From NCBI RefSeq assembly GCF_009725985.1, contig NZ_RCNR01000030.1:1-55323 (forward strand): DNA of 55,323 nucleotides. The letters run 5' to 3'. Below are positions 8,638 to 16,717 of the stretch, in pieces; positions within the stretch are counted from its first letter, which is position 1, and every line of letters begins with the position of its first letter. The DNA is from Zobellia amurskyensis. Lineage in GTDB: Bacteria > Bacteroidota > Bacteroidia > Flavobacteriales > Flavobacteriaceae. The position numbers and the translations under genes are program-made. Below the pieces are notes generated by a model. That model saw only the letters and a program-made list of their open reading frames with translations, did not search any database and was not told the DNA's origin.

Positions 8638-9844
8638 GTGATTTCTTTTTAAAATTTTCTATGCCCGAATTCAGTTTCTGTAACTCTTCATCGGTTAAAT
8701 TATTCTTTGCTTCCAATTGTGCTATAAGTGAGAAAAGGGCTTTTATTTCTTCTTTGGTATGATTGCTTCGTGATGCCAAATTATTATAGAATTCATCATC
8801 TTTTTTTAATGTGCTCAAATAATAACGAGAGCGGACATACTCCAGAAAATGAACGACTTTATGTTCCACAATTTGCTTTCGTTCACCTTTTTCAAAGTAC
8901 ATATCCGCTATGGTACGGGTAAATGCCAGCGTTTGATTTTTAAGTGGAGTAATCACTGGTATAGCCCTTTGCTTTCGTTTCCCTTCAAAAAAGACATAAA
9001 TAACCACGCCGATCAAAGCAAGATAATAGGCCCATTTGAATTCCTTGGTATTTAGAAAAACATACATAGGCGAAGTGTAAACGGCTTTTCCGCTTTTGTA
9101 ATGGTTATCCACATAAATGGTGCGGGAGTCGTCTAAATAAGACAGAATCCCCGCAGTATACTGCCTATTGTTATCTTTTAAGATAAAATAATTTGTAAAG
9201 GCTTTAGGAAAAGTACTGAGAATAATCTCTCCCTGTCCAAATGACCTTTTGATTACGTTGTTTACTTCTTCATCTTTCTTTTGGGTCTTCTCTATATTGG
9301 TTACAGTTCCTAAGATAGTCATGGAATCTGTCCCATATTTCATAAAATACGTAACATAATCTTCTTTATTAAAAACGTAACCGTCTTCTAAATCTAGCGC
9401 AGGGTTAACCAATTTATGTTTATGGGACCGTATGTTTTCTAATCCGCTAAAAAGAGTGGCGGTATTTAGTTTAAGAGTATCCAAAAGTTTTTCTTCGTAA
9501 TCTTCAGAAGCTATAAATAATGTATTGCCCTTTTTTACCCAATCTAAAAGAGAGAACAGTTCCGAATCACCAAAACTTACATTGTTATTTACAAAAAAAT
9601 AGGTTCCTGATGCTTCTTCGTTAGTTTTGAGAAATTCAAAAGGAGGTATGTTTACCTGCTTTACTTTATTTTCAAAAAGATGCTCCATAACATCGTTCAA
9701 GACAAAGGTTCCATAGGGTATTTTGTGCTTGGCTACGTACGAGTTGGTCCAGTTGATCTGTTTAGGACTACTGTATTGAATAATCATTAACAGGGCTACT
9801 GTTGCTACGGCTACTATTATATATTTTATCCCTTTTTTATCCAT
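8627..9844 (-). CDS. DUF4350 domain membrane protein
   Basis: This 405-residue protein has an N-terminal membrane anchor (about residues 7-24) and a second membrane segment in the C-terminal third (KWAYYLALIGVVIYVFF). Between them is an extracytoplasmic domain with the DUF4350 pattern (PYGTFVLNDVMEHLF, then LLDWVKKGNTLFIASEDY), related to glutamine-amidotransferase-like folds. The cytoplasmic C-terminal part is helical and charged. DUF4350 genes regularly sit beside MoxR, DUF58 and DUF4129. It overlaps the genes on both sides (8 and 11 bases), so production is probably stoichiometrically linked to its partners. Confidence 0.85.
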   Translation of the reverse strand: MDKKGIKYIIVAVATVALLMIIQYSSPKQINWTNSYVAKHKIPYGTFVLNDVMEHLFENKVKQVNIPPFEFLKTNEEASGTYFFVNNNVSFGDSELFSLLDWVKKGNTLFIASEDYEEKLLDTLKLNTATLFSGLENIRSHKHKLVNPALDLEDGYVFNKEDYVTYFMKYGTDSMTILGTVTNIEKTQKKDEEVNNVIKRSFGQGEIILSTFPKAFTNYFILKDNNRQYTAGILSYLDDSRTIYVDNHYKSGKAVYTSPMYVFLNTKEFKWAYYLALIGVVIYVFFEGKRKQRAIPVITPLKNQTLAFTRTIADMYFEKGERKQIVEHKVVHFLEYVRSRYYLSTLKKDDEFYNNLASRSNHTKEEIKALFSLIAQLEAKNNLTDEELQKLNSGIENFKKKSHGK

Positions 9845-10577
9845 TAGAGCTTATGATTTTTTCAATGGATAAAAAGGTTTTTTCTGCTTTTCGATATTCT
9901 ATTTCGGTAATATGAAAATCTCCATACCACGTAAAGTTATATAAGCGTGTAATGCTCGTAAACGGGTTTTGGAGTTCTGTTTTGGCAATTTCATTTAAAT
10001 AATCATCATTGGTTTTTTGAAGTTCCCAAGTAATGATTTCTTTCTCACTCATTAATTTTAATACCTGTAGATAAGAATAACGTACCGCCAACCGGAAGTC
10101 TTTTTTGGCAAGGGCTTGATTTATAAGGTCCTGGATGTTTTCGTTCTTAATGATGTGCTCTTCTTCGGAAACGGAAACCAAAGCCTTGTTTTTTGAGGCT
10201 TGCTTAAGTGCACTGGCGTTAATATTCAGAAAAAACCGAATGAGAATATATATCAGTACGCCCAGAAGCAAATAAGGTACAAGGCGTATGAATGCGGCAA
10301 GAATGCCGGAAGCTTCCTCAATACCAAAAATATTTTCAAAAATACGGAGCATGAGGTTGTTCAGCCAACTTTTAAAATCGTCCCACCAGGTAGGATCGGT
10401 TTCGTCTACTTCATATTGAAAAGCTTTGTCTTCATAAAACTTACTTAGATCTGAGTCGCTAATGGTTTTTACTTCAAGAGCATCCGTGTCATAGGAGATG
10501 TTTAGGGAGTCCTTCTGAGCAGATAAAATTCCGGCCCAACATATGCCAAGCAATAAAAAGAAATGCAGTTTTCGCAT
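9837..10577 (-). CDS. DUF4129 domain membrane protein
   Basis: This 246-residue protein has a signal peptide (residues 1-20), an extracytoplasmic segment containing WWDDFKSWL, one membrane helix (LVPYLLLGVLIYILIRFFL) and a cytoplasmic C-terminal DUF4129 domain with AVRYSYLQVLKLMSEK and TSITRLYNFTWYGDF. DUF4129 is often fused to transglutaminase proteins or encoded near MoxR and DUF58; here it stands alone. It starts 2 bases after the preceding membrane gene. The function is inferred only from its place in the operon. Confidence 0.85.
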   Translation of the reverse strand: MRKLHFFLLLGICWAGILSAQKDSLNISYDTDALEVKTISDSDLSKFYEDKAFQYEVDETDPTWWDDFKSWLNNLMLRIFENIFGIEEASGILAAFIRLVPYLLLGVLIYILIRFFLNINASALKQASKNKALVSVSEEEHIIKNENIQDLINQALAKKDFRLAVRYSYLQVLKLMSEKEIITWELQKTNDDYLNEIAKTELQNPFTSITRLYNFTWYGDFHITEIEYRKAEKTFLSIEKIISSNG

Positions 10578-10579
10578 AT

Positions 10580-11452
10580 TTATTCGTCGGCCGTTCCTCC
10601 AAGATTTTTTATGCGTTCATAAGTACCCGTAAAATTCTTTTTCTCGTTCAGATCAAAATAGATTAAAACACTGGCAACAACGGAGATTATATTCAATAGA
10701 AATTGTGCAAGCGTGCTTATGATTCCTAGGATTATGGAAATAGGGTCTGCTACGGTAAAATTTTCGGCATCTATTTCACCAGAAAGGATGCCCATTTTAG
10801 CATAGGTATAAATGGTGGCCGGTAAGGCGAATGCATAACTGGTTACCATAACAATGATACCTACCACAAAAAGAGAGGCAAAGGTAACCCACCAATATTC
10901 CTTTACCAATGTAAAGCTATCACTAAAAGCATCTGAAACACCTTTACCGTCAAAAGCAAGAATACTAAATGAGAGCACAAGCGGCACATAGAGGTAGATG
11001 CCGGGAATTAGGCAGAAAAGAAAACCGAATCCTACACATATAGCAACTAAAAAACCGAGGCCTATAAACTTCCAAAAAGAGTCGTAGACATTTTCCTTAA
11101 TCTCAGAAAAATCTATGGTACCGTTGTTCTTGATATAAGATTTAATATAAAATAGTGTGGTAGCCTGAGCCATAACGTAGGTAGTAACCGTTGCAAGTAA
11201 AAAAATAAGAGCAACAAAAAAAACAGTTATACCACTCAGGATTGAGTTGGAACCGCTCACGCTAAAATTCATTAAATCTCCAATCTGGAACATGTAAAAA
11301 CCATAGCTAATGAGCATAACCACTAAGTAAGGGGCGATAATCTTAAAAAACACACCAAAAAATGTTTTGAATTCGTTCCGGAGAAAGCCAAAAGTATCAG
11401 ATAAAATCTGGCTCATTTCCCGTTGTTTTTTAAACTCTATAAACTGTTTCAT
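10580..11452 (-). CDS. Multipass membrane protein of the MoxR operon
   Basis: This 290-residue protein has about six hydrophobic helices (for example the stretches around residues 38-56, 72-95, 128-150 and 185-215) and a charged N-terminus (MKQFIEFKKQREMSQIL). It resembles membrane regions grouped with glycerophosphodiester phosphodiesterase membrane domains, but no catalytic residues are visible and I do not assign a function. Its start codon overlaps the stop of the SpoIIM-like gene as ATGA (11449-11452), and it ends 2 bases before the DUF4129 gene. Confidence 0.75.
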   Translation of the reverse strand: MKQFIEFKKQREMSQILSDTFGFLRNEFKTFFGVFFKIIAPYLVVMLISYGFYMFQIGDLMNFSVSGSNSILSGITVFFVALIFLLATVTTYVMAQATTLFYIKSYIKNNGTIDFSEIKENVYDSFWKFIGLGFLVAICVGFGFLFCLIPGIYLYVPLVLSFSILAFDGKGVSDAFSDSFTLVKEYWWVTFASLFVVGIIVMVTSYAFALPATIYTYAKMGILSGEIDAENFTVADPISIILGIISTLAQFLLNIISVVASVLIYFDLNEKKNFTGTYERIKNLGGTADE

Positions 11453-12408
11453 GGTGTAGGTCTTTTGTTGAGTCGTTTAGGATATATAACGTAGTAAAAA
11501 AGAATTAGTGCCAAAGAGGCTAAAATTATAAGAATGGCCAAAGCATCCGGCATTTCTGTATGGCGGGTAACAAAACCTTCTAAGAAACCGGCAATGATAA
11601 AAAACGGCACGGTGCTTAGCATTATTTTCAATCCATTCTGCACCCCACGTTTAAAGGATTCAAGCCGGGAGTAGGTGCCTGGGAATAAAATACCGTTGGC
11701 CAGAACAAGACCCGCACAACCTGCAATAATGATAACGGCTATTTCTATGGTGCCATGTATCCAAATTGTACGAACAGATTCCCAAAGCAATCCTTTTTCA
11801 TAGAAGAAATATTGAAAACTTCCTAGCATAATCCCATTCTGCATCATGACGAACAATGTTCCTATGCCCAATAAAATACCATATGCAAATGCCATTAATG
11901 CCACACGAATATTATTAATGGTAATACCTAAGAACATGTTGAATTCTCCCATTTGCTTATATACCGCCATAGGGTCTCCTTTTTCAATATTTTCCAAGGT
12001 CATATTTACATAGCCATCGCCCAAAATTGAACGAACAAACGTACCTTCGTTGGCAGCTGAAAAGGCGCCTACCAAACTAAAAAAGAGGAAAACCAGAAAG
12101 GCGATCAGTAATTCGCGTTGATGGTGGTAGAACATTGTAGGGAATTCTGTTTTCCAAAATTCTAGAATCCGGTTTTTAGGTTCGCGTTTGGTCTTGTAAA
12201 TTTTTTGGTGGGCCTGAGAGGCTAAAGTGTTGAGGTAAAACTCCGTATTGCTGCCTGCGTAAAAGGTTTTGGCGTAACTAAGATGGTCCGTAATTTCAAT
12301 ATAGAGATCGGACAATTTATCTGGTGTCAATGCCGTTTTGTTGGTCAGGGCATTTTCAAAAGTAGCCCATTTGTCTTTATTTTGCTTTACAAAGGCGGCT
12401 TCGCGCAT
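11449..12408 (-). CDS. Stage II sporulation protein M (SpoIIM/DUF95)-like membrane protein
   Basis: This 319-residue integral membrane protein is read from the ATG at 12408; a TTG one codon upstream (12411) is the only extension. After a cytoplasmic helical region of about 100 residues come about five membrane helices with the SpoIIM/DUF95 patterns ITINNIRVALMAFAYGI and WIHGTIEIAVIIIAGCAG. In Bacillus SpoIIM acts in forespore engulfment; non-sporulating bacteria carry homologs with unknown roles. It is the first gene of the six-gene minus-strand operon and diverges from the RDD gene across only 32 bases. Confidence 0.88.
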   Translation of the reverse strand: MREAAFVKQNKDKWATFENALTNKTALTPDKLSDLYIEITDHLSYAKTFYAGSNTEFYLNTLASQAHQKIYKTKREPKNRILEFWKTEFPTMFYHHQRELLIAFLVFLFFSLVGAFSAANEGTFVRSILGDGYVNMTLENIEKGDPMAVYKQMGEFNMFLGITINNIRVALMAFAYGILLGIGTLFVMMQNGIMLGSFQYFFYEKGLLWESVRTIWIHGTIEIAVIIIAGCAGLVLANGILFPGTYSRLESFKRGVQNGLKIMLSTVPFFIIAGFLEGFVTRHTEMPDALAILIILASLALILFYYVIYPKRLNKRPTP

Positions 12409-12413
12409 CAACT

Positions 12414-12429
12414 TTTGGTTTATACCAAA
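12414..12429. promoter_or_regulatory. Palindrome in the SpoIIM/RDD divergent spacer
   Basis: TTTGGT (12414-12419) and ACCAAA (12424-12429) form a perfect 6-bp dyad with a 4-base centre, filling half of the 32-base gap between two divergent start codons. It could be an operator that controls both directions, or chance. Confidence 0.35.
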
Positions 12430-12440
12430 GAAACGAAACT

Positions 12441-13157
12441 ATGGAACAATTTCAAATAGAAACAGCCCAAAATATAACCATTAACCAGCATACGGCACAT
12501 CTTGGAGACCGCATGCTCGCTTATATCATAGATAGCTTTATTGTCTTGGCCTATACCATACTCATGATTATAGCACTACTGTCATTAGACATTGAGTTTG
12601 GAGATATGTGGGCGCTTTATATGCTCATTAGCTTACCCGCGTTTTTGTACTATGTACTTCTGGAAACTTTTATGGATGGGCAAACCGTTGGTAAAACCGT
12701 AATGAAGATACGTGTAGTAAAGTTAGATGGTTCAAAACCTGGTTTTTCTAGCTATTTTGTACGGTGGATTTTACGTATCATAGATGTCGTGCTTACTACG
12801 GGAGGTGTTGCCGTGCTCACTATCTTAATTAGGGGGAATGGCCAACGTGTAGGCGATATAGCTGCTGGAACAACCGTAATCAGCGAGAAAAAACGAGTTT
12901 CTTTAAAGGACACTTTGTTACGTGATTTACCCGAGGATTACAGACCGCAATTCCCACAGGTCACTATTTTCAAAGACCGGGAGATGCAGACTATAAAAGA
13001 ATTTTACGATGCTGCAAAACGCAACGGAAATCACAATGTAATTGTATCTTTGAGCGATCAAATAAAAAAAGTGACAAGTATTACTACGGATATGACACCT
13101 TTGGATTTTGTAGATAGAATAATCAAGGATTATAGCTACTATACGCAACAGCTGTAA
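12441..13157 (+). CDS. RDD-family membrane protein
   Basis: This 238-residue protein has the RDD domain in its first 150 residues: LGDRMLAYIIDSFIVLAYTIL (the eponymous Arg-Asp region), a second helix, GQTVGKTVMKIRVVKLDG and a third helix ending in GQRVGDIAAGTTVI. About 85 soluble residues follow. RDD proteins are small transporters or membrane modulators of uncertain substrate; some are linked to Na+/H+ exchange. Divergent pairing with SpoIIM, DUF58 and MoxR genes is frequent in Bacteroidota and suggests a shared envelope role. Confidence 0.9.
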   Translation: MEQFQIETAQNITINQHTAHLGDRMLAYIIDSFIVLAYTILMIIALLSLDIEFGDMWALYMLISLPAFLYYVLLETFMDGQTVGKTVMKIRVVKLDGSKPGFSSYFVRWILRIIDVVLTTGGVAVLTILIRGNGQRVGDIAAGTTVISEKKRVSLKDTLLRDLPEDYRPQFPQVTIFKDREMQTIKEFYDAAKRNGNHNVIVSLSDQIKKVTSITTDMTPLDFVDRIIKDYSYYTQQL

Positions 13158-13233
13158 TTCATTAATTCTATTTTTCTTAAACGTTGCGTGGTTACCCTAA
13201 AACACTACAAACTCTCTAAAATACCTTTAGCGC

Positions 13234-13851
13234 ATGTTTTATTTTTTAATTGATATTTTGGGGACTATAGCGTTTGCTATTTCTGGGGTGTTGGTGGCCA
13301 TGGATAAGAAACTTGATCTGTTTGGGATTTTTATTATCTCATTCGTTACGGCGGTGGGTGGCGGTACGCTTCGTGATGTGCTCATAGGAAACACTCCCGT
13401 GCTTTGGATGCGAGAGCCTGTTTATATTACGGTAATAGCTATTGCGGTAATCTTCTCGGTTATTTTTGTGAAGCAGTTAAAATATTTGAGAAGAACCTTG
13501 TTCTTGTTCGATACCATTGGTATTGGCCTTTTTACCATGTTAGGTATAGAAAAAGGCTTGTCTGCAGACTTATTACCTGTAATGTGTATAGCCTTGGGTA
13601 CAATTACGGCATGCTTTGGTGGTGTTATTCGCGATATGCTCTGTAATGAGATTCCGGTAATTTTTAGGAGAAAAGAAATCTATGCAACGGCCTGTATTAT
13701 GGGAGGTGTTAGTTATTTTGTATTGGTACTTCTGCCTTTTGACGCTGCCTATGCGTATGTTGGAGCCATATTGATAATTATTGTTACCCGTCTATTAGCT
13801 GTTAAGTTTGGTATAGCGCTGCCCAATATTTATAGAAAAGTAGATAGTTAA
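13234..13851 (+). CDS. TRIC-like (UPF0126) cation channel-family protein
   Basis: This 205-residue protein has seven predicted membrane helices in two homologous halves. Each half carries the glycine/arginine hairpin of the UPF0126/TRIC family: VTAVGGGTLRDVLIG near residues 38-52 and ITACFGGVIRDMLCNEIPVIF near residues 120-140. Prokaryotic TRIC proteins form trimeric K+/cation channels, and the two GG-x-x-RD motifs line the pore region. The gene is 76 bases downstream of the RDD gene with no terminator seen between them. The channel function comes from the family and is not shown here. Confidence 0.88.
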   Translation: MFYFLIDILGTIAFAISGVLVAMDKKLDLFGIFIISFVTAVGGGTLRDVLIGNTPVLWMREPVYITVIAIAVIFSVIFVKQLKYLRRTLFLFDTIGIGLFTMLGIEKGLSADLLPVMCIALGTITACFGGVIRDMLCNEIPVIFRRKEIYATACIMGGVSYFVLVLLPFDAAYAYVGAILIIIVTRLLAVKFGIALPNIYRKVDS

Positions 13852-13866
13852 ACCTCCTAATTTACT

Positions 13867-14577
13867 CTATTCTATGACTTCGGCTTTTTGAATATAGATG
13901 TTTTGAGAAGGCCAATCTCCTTCACCAATTTTTACACTGTTTATTTTATCTACAACATCCATTCCTTCTATGACCTTGCCAAAAGGGGTGAATTCACCAT
14001 CTAAATGGTAAGAGCCTGGCTTTGTAACCACGATAAAAAACTCATAAGGTGATGCCAGCATATGCGGATTGTCAATTTCGCTGCTAGGCATGGAAATAAC
14101 CCCTCTGTGATGTTTGTGCCCTTTGCGGGTATCCGGAGGTAACAGGTATCGTCCAATTTCACTTCGTTTTTTTCCTGTTTTTCTGTCGTCTGAATTTCCT
14201 CCTTGAATGATGAAATTTTTGACTACACGGTGAAATTGGGTATCGTTGAAGTACCCTTTACGCGTTAAATAGATGAAATTGGCCTTATGATACGGAACAT
14301 TGTCGAACAATTGAACGGTAAAGCTTCCAAACCGTGTGGTGATCTTTACTTTATCAACTTTGAGGTCTTTTTGGTATTCAAAGAAAAAGTCGATGGCATT
14401 TTCTTCCGTCAGAACAAATTCCTTTTCTTTTTCTATTTCAGAAGAATCAATTTGAACAGAATCTTTTTTCACTTCGGCTTTAACCGTAGACTTTTGCTTT
14501 TCTTTAGGACTTTCGCCACAGGATGCGAGAAAAATAAGTGGTAATATTGCTAATCTAAAAGAATTTCTGATTGTCAT
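13867..14577 (-). CDS. Cyclophilin-type peptidyl-prolyl isomerase lipoprotein
   Basis: This 236-residue protein has a lipoprotein signal ending in LASC (Cys20), a highly charged Lys/Glu linker (residues 21-75) and a cyclophilin domain (about residues 78-236). The domain includes FHRVVKNFIIQGG with the catalytic-type Arg, and HHRGVISMPS. Its expected place is a membrane surface outside the cytoplasm, where it would speed proline isomerisation in exported proteins. The catalytic Arg and Phe positions are present, while the domain is interrupted by flavobacterial insertions (DRKTGKKRSEIGRY). Its ATG overlaps the ATG of the divergent NUDIX gene by two bases. Confidence 0.9.
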   Translation of the reverse strand: MTIRNSFRLAILPLIFLASCGESPKEKQKSTVKAEVKKDSVQIDSSEIEKEKEFVLTEENAIDFFFEYQKDLKVDKVKITTRFGSFTVQLFDNVPYHKANFIYLTRKGYFNDTQFHRVVKNFIIQGGNSDDRKTGKKRSEIGRYLLPPDTRKGHKHHRGVISMPSSEIDNPHMLASPYEFFIVVTKPGSYHLDGEFTPFGKVIEGMDVVDKINSVKIGEGDWPSQNIYIQKAEVIE

Positions 14578-15220
14578 GAATTTTGATGATTTCTCTATTC
14601 GAATCCCAAAAATAAAGAATCTGCCTTTACCCGGGGAAGCTTCGCATTTAAAAATGGCTCCTCAATTTAGATTAGAGGAACTCCAAAATGCTCGTAAAAA
14701 GCCTCAAATAACAAAAAAAGCCGCAGTTATGGCTCTTTTTTATCCAGATGAGGCAAATCTAACTCGGTTATTGCTCATTTTACGTAAAAGCCACCCAAAA
14801 GATGTCCATTCCAATCAGATAGGGTTTCCTGGAGGACAGGTCGAAGCCCAGGATATCGATATGATGGAGACAGCTTTGCGGGAAACTTATGAAGAAGTAG
14901 GGGTAGACCCTAGAAATATTGAGGTAGTAAAATCATTGACGGAAATTTATATTCCACCTAGTAATTTTGATGTTCATCCTTTCATTGGGCTATATAATAG
15001 AACGGAACCCTTTTTGCTACAAGAGACCGAAGTAGAGGAATTAGTAGAGGTTTCATTGCCTGATTTTATGGACGATGCCAATATTTTTACTGAAGAATTG
15101 ACTACTTCATACGCTACAAATGTGCCCGTACCTGCCTTTAAATTAAATGGTTATACGGTTTGGGGAGCTACAGGAATGATGCTTAGTGAAATCAAGTCCT
15201 TGTTACAACAGGTTTTATAG
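14576..15220 (+). CDS. NUDIX hydrolase of the CoA pyrophosphatase type
   Basis: This 214-residue protein has the upstream motif of CoA diphosphatases, LLLILRKSHPKDVHSNQIGFPGG (residues about 65-87, read in parts), directly followed by a NUDIX box ending ALRETYEEVGV (residues 100-110, with Arg102, Glu103, Glu106 and Glu107). Family members cleave CoA and acyl-CoA to 3',5'-ADP and phosphopantetheine using Mg2+ or Mn2+. Its start codon is inside the CATG shared with the cyclophilin gene (14575-14578), so its promoter must lie within that gene. A PlsC-like gene follows 25 bases downstream. Confidence 0.88.
   Translation: MNFDDFSIRIPKIKNLPLPGEASHLKMAPQFRLEELQNARKKPQITKKAAVMALFYPDEANLTRLLLILRKSHPKDVHSNQIGFPGGQVEAQDIDMMETALRETYEEVGVDPRNIEVVKSLTEIYIPPSNFDVHPFIGLYNRTEPFLLQETEVEELVEVSLPDFMDDANIFTEELTTSYATNVPVPAFKLNGYTVWGATGMMLSEIKSLLQQVL
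14607..14614 (-). promoter_or_regulatory. Possible -7 element for the cyclophilin gene inside the NUDIX coding region
   Basis: On the minus strand this reads TATTTTTG, a full TAnnTTTG match, 30 bases upstream of the cyclophilin ATG. It would place the start of transcription near 14603, inside the first codons of the divergent NUDIX gene. No TTG is visible at the ideal distance. Confidence 0.4.
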
Positions 15221-15231
15221 GGGTAAATTCG

Positions 15232-15239
15232 TATTTTTG
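15232..15239 (+). promoter_or_regulatory. Possible -7 element for the PlsC-like gene
   Basis: TATTTTTG matches TAnnTTTG and lies 6 bases before the preferred ATG at 15246, which would give an almost leaderless mRNA. No good TTG lies 17-23 bases upstream, so co-transcription with the NUDIX gene remains likely. Confidence 0.3.
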
Positions 15240-15245
15240 CCTCCT

Positions 15246-16061
15246 ATGGGCATATTTAAGGAAAATCCTTTCGGACATATCTTGTTTCTAAAAAAGTGGC
15301 TTATCCGTCTTATTGGGATAGTTACGCATTCTAGGTATAAGCGTTTTAACAGTCTAGAAATAGAAGGGTCTGACATTATCCGGTCACTACCGGAGAGGAA
15401 CGTACTTTTTGTTAGCAATCACCAAACCTATTTTGCAGACGTAGTTGCCATGTTCCATGTGTTCAATGCCAGCCTTAAAGGGCGTGACAATAGCATTAAG
15501 AACGTGGGGTATATCTGGAACCCGAAGTTGAACATGTACTATGTTGCAGCAGCGGAAACCATGAAAAAGAGCCTTCTGACCAAAATATTTGCCTATGCCG
15601 GGTCTGTAAGTGTAGAGCGAACATGGCGTGCCGAAGGAAAAGATATCAACCGACAGGTAAAAATGAGCGATATATCTAGCATTGGTAAAGCATTGAACGA
15701 TGGTTGGGTAATTACCTTTCCGCAGGGGACTACTACGCCTTGGAAACCCTTAAGAAAGGGTACCGCGCATATCATAAAAAAATATAAACCTGTTGTAGTA
15801 CCAGTAGTTATTGATGGTTTTAGACGTTCTTTTGATAAAAAAGGACTTCGTATTAAGAAGAAAGGTATTCTTCAATCTATCGTAATCAAAGAGCCTTTAG
15901 ATATAGATTATGAGAACGAATCGTTTGACGCTATCATAGAAAAGCTAGAATATGCCATTGAGCAACATCCGTCTTTCCTAAAGGTGATTTCTAAAAAAGA
16001 CCTATTGGCTTACGAGGAGGAAAATGAGTTGAGAAGGTTTCGTAACAGACATAAAATTTAG
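15246..16061 (+). CDS. 1-acyl-sn-glycerol-3-phosphate acyltransferase-like (PlsC family) protein
   Basis: The ATG at 15246 gives 271 residues; an upstream GTG at 15186 would overlap the NUDIX gene by 35 bases and is less likely. The acyltransferase motifs are a SNHQTYFAD block (His59, Asp65) and FPQGTTTPWKPLRKG (residues 158-172). Both depart from the standard form: the His and Asp are five residues apart rather than the usual HxxxxD spacing, and FPQGT replaces FPEGT. The protein should acylate lysophosphatidic acid or a related lipid at the inner membrane, as is usual for the family. Its stop overlaps the stop of the facing gene (16058-16061). Confidence 0.82.
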   Translation: MGIFKENPFGHILFLKKWLIRLIGIVTHSRYKRFNSLEIEGSDIIRSLPERNVLFVSNHQTYFADVVAMFHVFNASLKGRDNSIKNVGYIWNPKLNMYYVAAAETMKKSLLTKIFAYAGSVSVERTWRAEGKDINRQVKMSDISSIGKALNDGWVITFPQGTTTPWKPLRKGTAHIIKKYKPVVVPVVIDGFRRSFDKKGLRIKKKGILQSIVIKEPLDIDYENESFDAIIEKLEYAIEQHPSFLKVISKKDLLAYEEENELRRFRNRHKI

Positions 16062-16708
16062 ACTTCTAGTTTTTTCAATTCCTTGTAGTTATTCTTCAGT
16101 TTGCGAAGAAGCAAACCATAAAGGAGAAAATAGACTCCTCCAAAGAAAGCTATCATAACAACTCCCAAAATAGCCATAGATACCATTAGGGTGGTTTTTA
16201 GCTTCTCTGGGGAAACGTTTTGAGCACCACCCGCCATTTCCGTAAAGTTATCCATAAAACTATCGTTCAGGTAGATTCCTATAATAACTATGGCTATGAA
16301 TATCAATATGGTAGATAGTGAAAATATCACATAATACTTTACCGTTCTTCTGGTTCTAATAATCTTACGCATAAGATTCTTGGCGCTATCTAGAACCGAT
16401 ATTTCTTTATAGCGCTTATAGAAAAGATATACAAAATAGAAAACCACTACGTAGTAAATAATAGTCATTGCTAAAAAGTAATGGTCTACAATGGTATTTT
16501 CGTAGATGCTCATACTTTTTCTAAAAGAGGGTATTAAATAGAGGAGATTGGGTATGACTATCTCTAAGATACTTATAATCAATATCCATTTAACTATGGA
16601 TGATGATTTTCTCCATGTCATTTTATGAATGTCGGTATAGGTCAACTTAGGAAGTTCATCTCCCTTCTTTTGCCAATCTTTCTTTAAAAGTTCCAGTTCG
16701 TCCATCAT
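16058..16708 (-). CDS. Four-helix membrane protein paired with an ECF sigma factor
   Basis: This 216-residue protein has an N-terminal charged region (residues 1-38, MMDELELLKKDWQKKGDEL) and four hydrophobic helices (about residues 39-57, 77-95, 125-145 and 172-198), ending in a Lys-rich tail. It starts 9 bases after the sigma factor stop. The position and topology suggest a membrane-bound regulator that holds the sigma factor, but no anti-sigma zinc motif (HxxxCxxC) is visible, so this is inference. Its TAA stop overlaps the TAG of the PlsC-like gene in TTAG. Confidence 0.7.
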   Translation of the reverse strand: MMDELELLKKDWQKKGDELPKLTYTDIHKMTWRKSSSIVKWILIISILEIVIPNLLYLIPSFRKSMSIYENTIVDHYFLAMTIIYYVVVFYFVYLFYKRYKEISVLDSAKNLMRKIIRTRRTVKYYVIFSLSTILIFIAIVIIGIYLNDSFMDNFTEMAGGAQNVSPEKLKTTLMVSMAILGVVMIAFFGGVYFLLYGLLLRKLKNNYKELKKLEV

Positions 16709-16717
16709 CTCATCTCC

